Translations under genes and position numbers: made by a program
Notes under the pieces: generated by a model
What the model saw: only the letters and a program-made list of their open reading frames with translations
What the model was told of the DNA's origin: nothing
Databases searched by the model: none
Shown: piece after piece, positions 21,560 through 21,764 of the stretch
Layout of the letters: each line of letters starts with the position of its first letter
How positions within the stretch are numbered: the stretch's first letter is position 1
DNA from: Ga0077527 sp050250695
Lineage (GTDB): Bacteria > Pseudomonadota > Gammaproteobacteria > Burkholderiales > SG8-41
DNA: 21,764 nt
Reading direction: 5' to 3'
NCBI GenBank assembly: GCA_050250695.1
Contig: JBFWOE010000039.1
Coordinates: forward strand, 1 to 21,764

Positions 21560-21764
21560 ATGTCCGGAAATTCCCCTCTGCTGGTGCGCAAGGTTGCCGT
21601 GCTGGGCGCCGGCGTCATGGGCGCGCAGATCGCCGCGCACCTGGTCAATGCCCGGGTCCCGGTGGTGCTCTACGAACTGGCCGCCATGGAGGGTGACCCC
21701 AACGGCAACGTGCTGAAGGCGATCGCCATCCTGAAAAAGCTCGAGCCCAGCCCGCTGGCGACCA
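21560..21764 (+). CDS. 3-hydroxyacyl-CoA dehydrogenase, NAD-binding N-terminus (3' end outside the window)
   Basis: The first 68 codons of a gene running off the right edge. VRKVAVLGAGVMGAQIAAHL carries the NAD-binding GxGxxG (G16, G18, G21), followed by VVLYE, whose acidic residue would bind the adenine ribose. The next stretch, EGDPNGNVLKAIAILKKLEP, matches the FadN/FadB-like large 3-hydroxyacyl-CoA dehydrogenases rather than short FadB2 proteins. It would carry out the third step of beta-oxidation, complementing the upstream genes. GAGG (21551-21554) is five bases before the ATG. The terminator at 21466-21497 means it has its own promoter, probably within 21498-21550, although I cannot pick out clear boxes. 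The remaining domains and the usual thiolase partner are outside the window. Confidence 0.88.
   Translation, partial: MSGNSPLLVRKVAVLGAGVMGAQIAAHLVNARVPVVLYELAAMEGDPNGNVLKAIAILKKLEPSPLAT

Noticed and set aside
1..21764. CRISPR arrays, tRNA or rRNA genes, phage or transposase genes
   Set aside because: I found no regularly spaced repeats, no tRNA-like cloverleaf, no rRNA-like stretch and no integrase or transposase motifs on either strand.

Overview
The window is GC-rich, densely coded bacterial chromosome, most likely from a betaproteobacterium (Burkholderiales/Rhodocyclales-like). Three things point there: the tsaB-rimI-udg order, a tripartite tricarboxylate transporter with a Bug-type binding protein, and large MalT-like regulators with a BTAD-type C-terminus. 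The assignment rests on gene content and style, not on a marker gene. I see no rRNA, tRNA, CRISPR, insertion sequence or integrase, and no gene-free stretch longer than about 230 bases.

Region 1 (1-2026) is housekeeping: the 3' end of tsaB, rimI and a family-4 [4Fe-4S] uracil-DNA glycosylase, joined by ATGA overlaps, then a convergent lipoprotein gene. Region 2 (2027-5439) holds an AT-rich regulatory stretch carrying short repeats at 11-bp steps, and a 1073-residue ATPase regulator on the minus strand. It is divergent from region 3.

Region 3 (5440-12914) looks like one catabolic locus: tctA-tctB-tctC (uptake of a carboxylate), an AraC-family regulator, an FAD flavoprotein of the fumarate reductase/AprA superfamily, a two-cluster ferredoxin, and a serine alpha/beta hydrolase. 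A plausible reading is import of an organic acid, redox conversion by flavoprotein plus ferredoxin, and hydrolytic cleavage. The substrate is unknown. This is the best candidate for an undescribed system in the window.

Region 4 (13028-21764) starts with a small secreted protein of unknown function. A fatty-acid degradation operon follows, with a recognisable promoter: fadE-type acyl-CoA dehydrogenase, a crotonase lacking the hydratase glutamates, an HSDL2-like SDR, an acyl-CoA synthetase, a YciA-like thioesterase, and then, after a UTR hairpin, a FadL/OmpP1 outer-membrane transporter. A clear intrinsic terminator follows fadL, and the window ends in the first 68 codons of a 3-hydroxyacyl-CoA dehydrogenase. 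Together these cover uptake, activation, dehydrogenation and later beta-oxidation steps of long-chain acyl chains.
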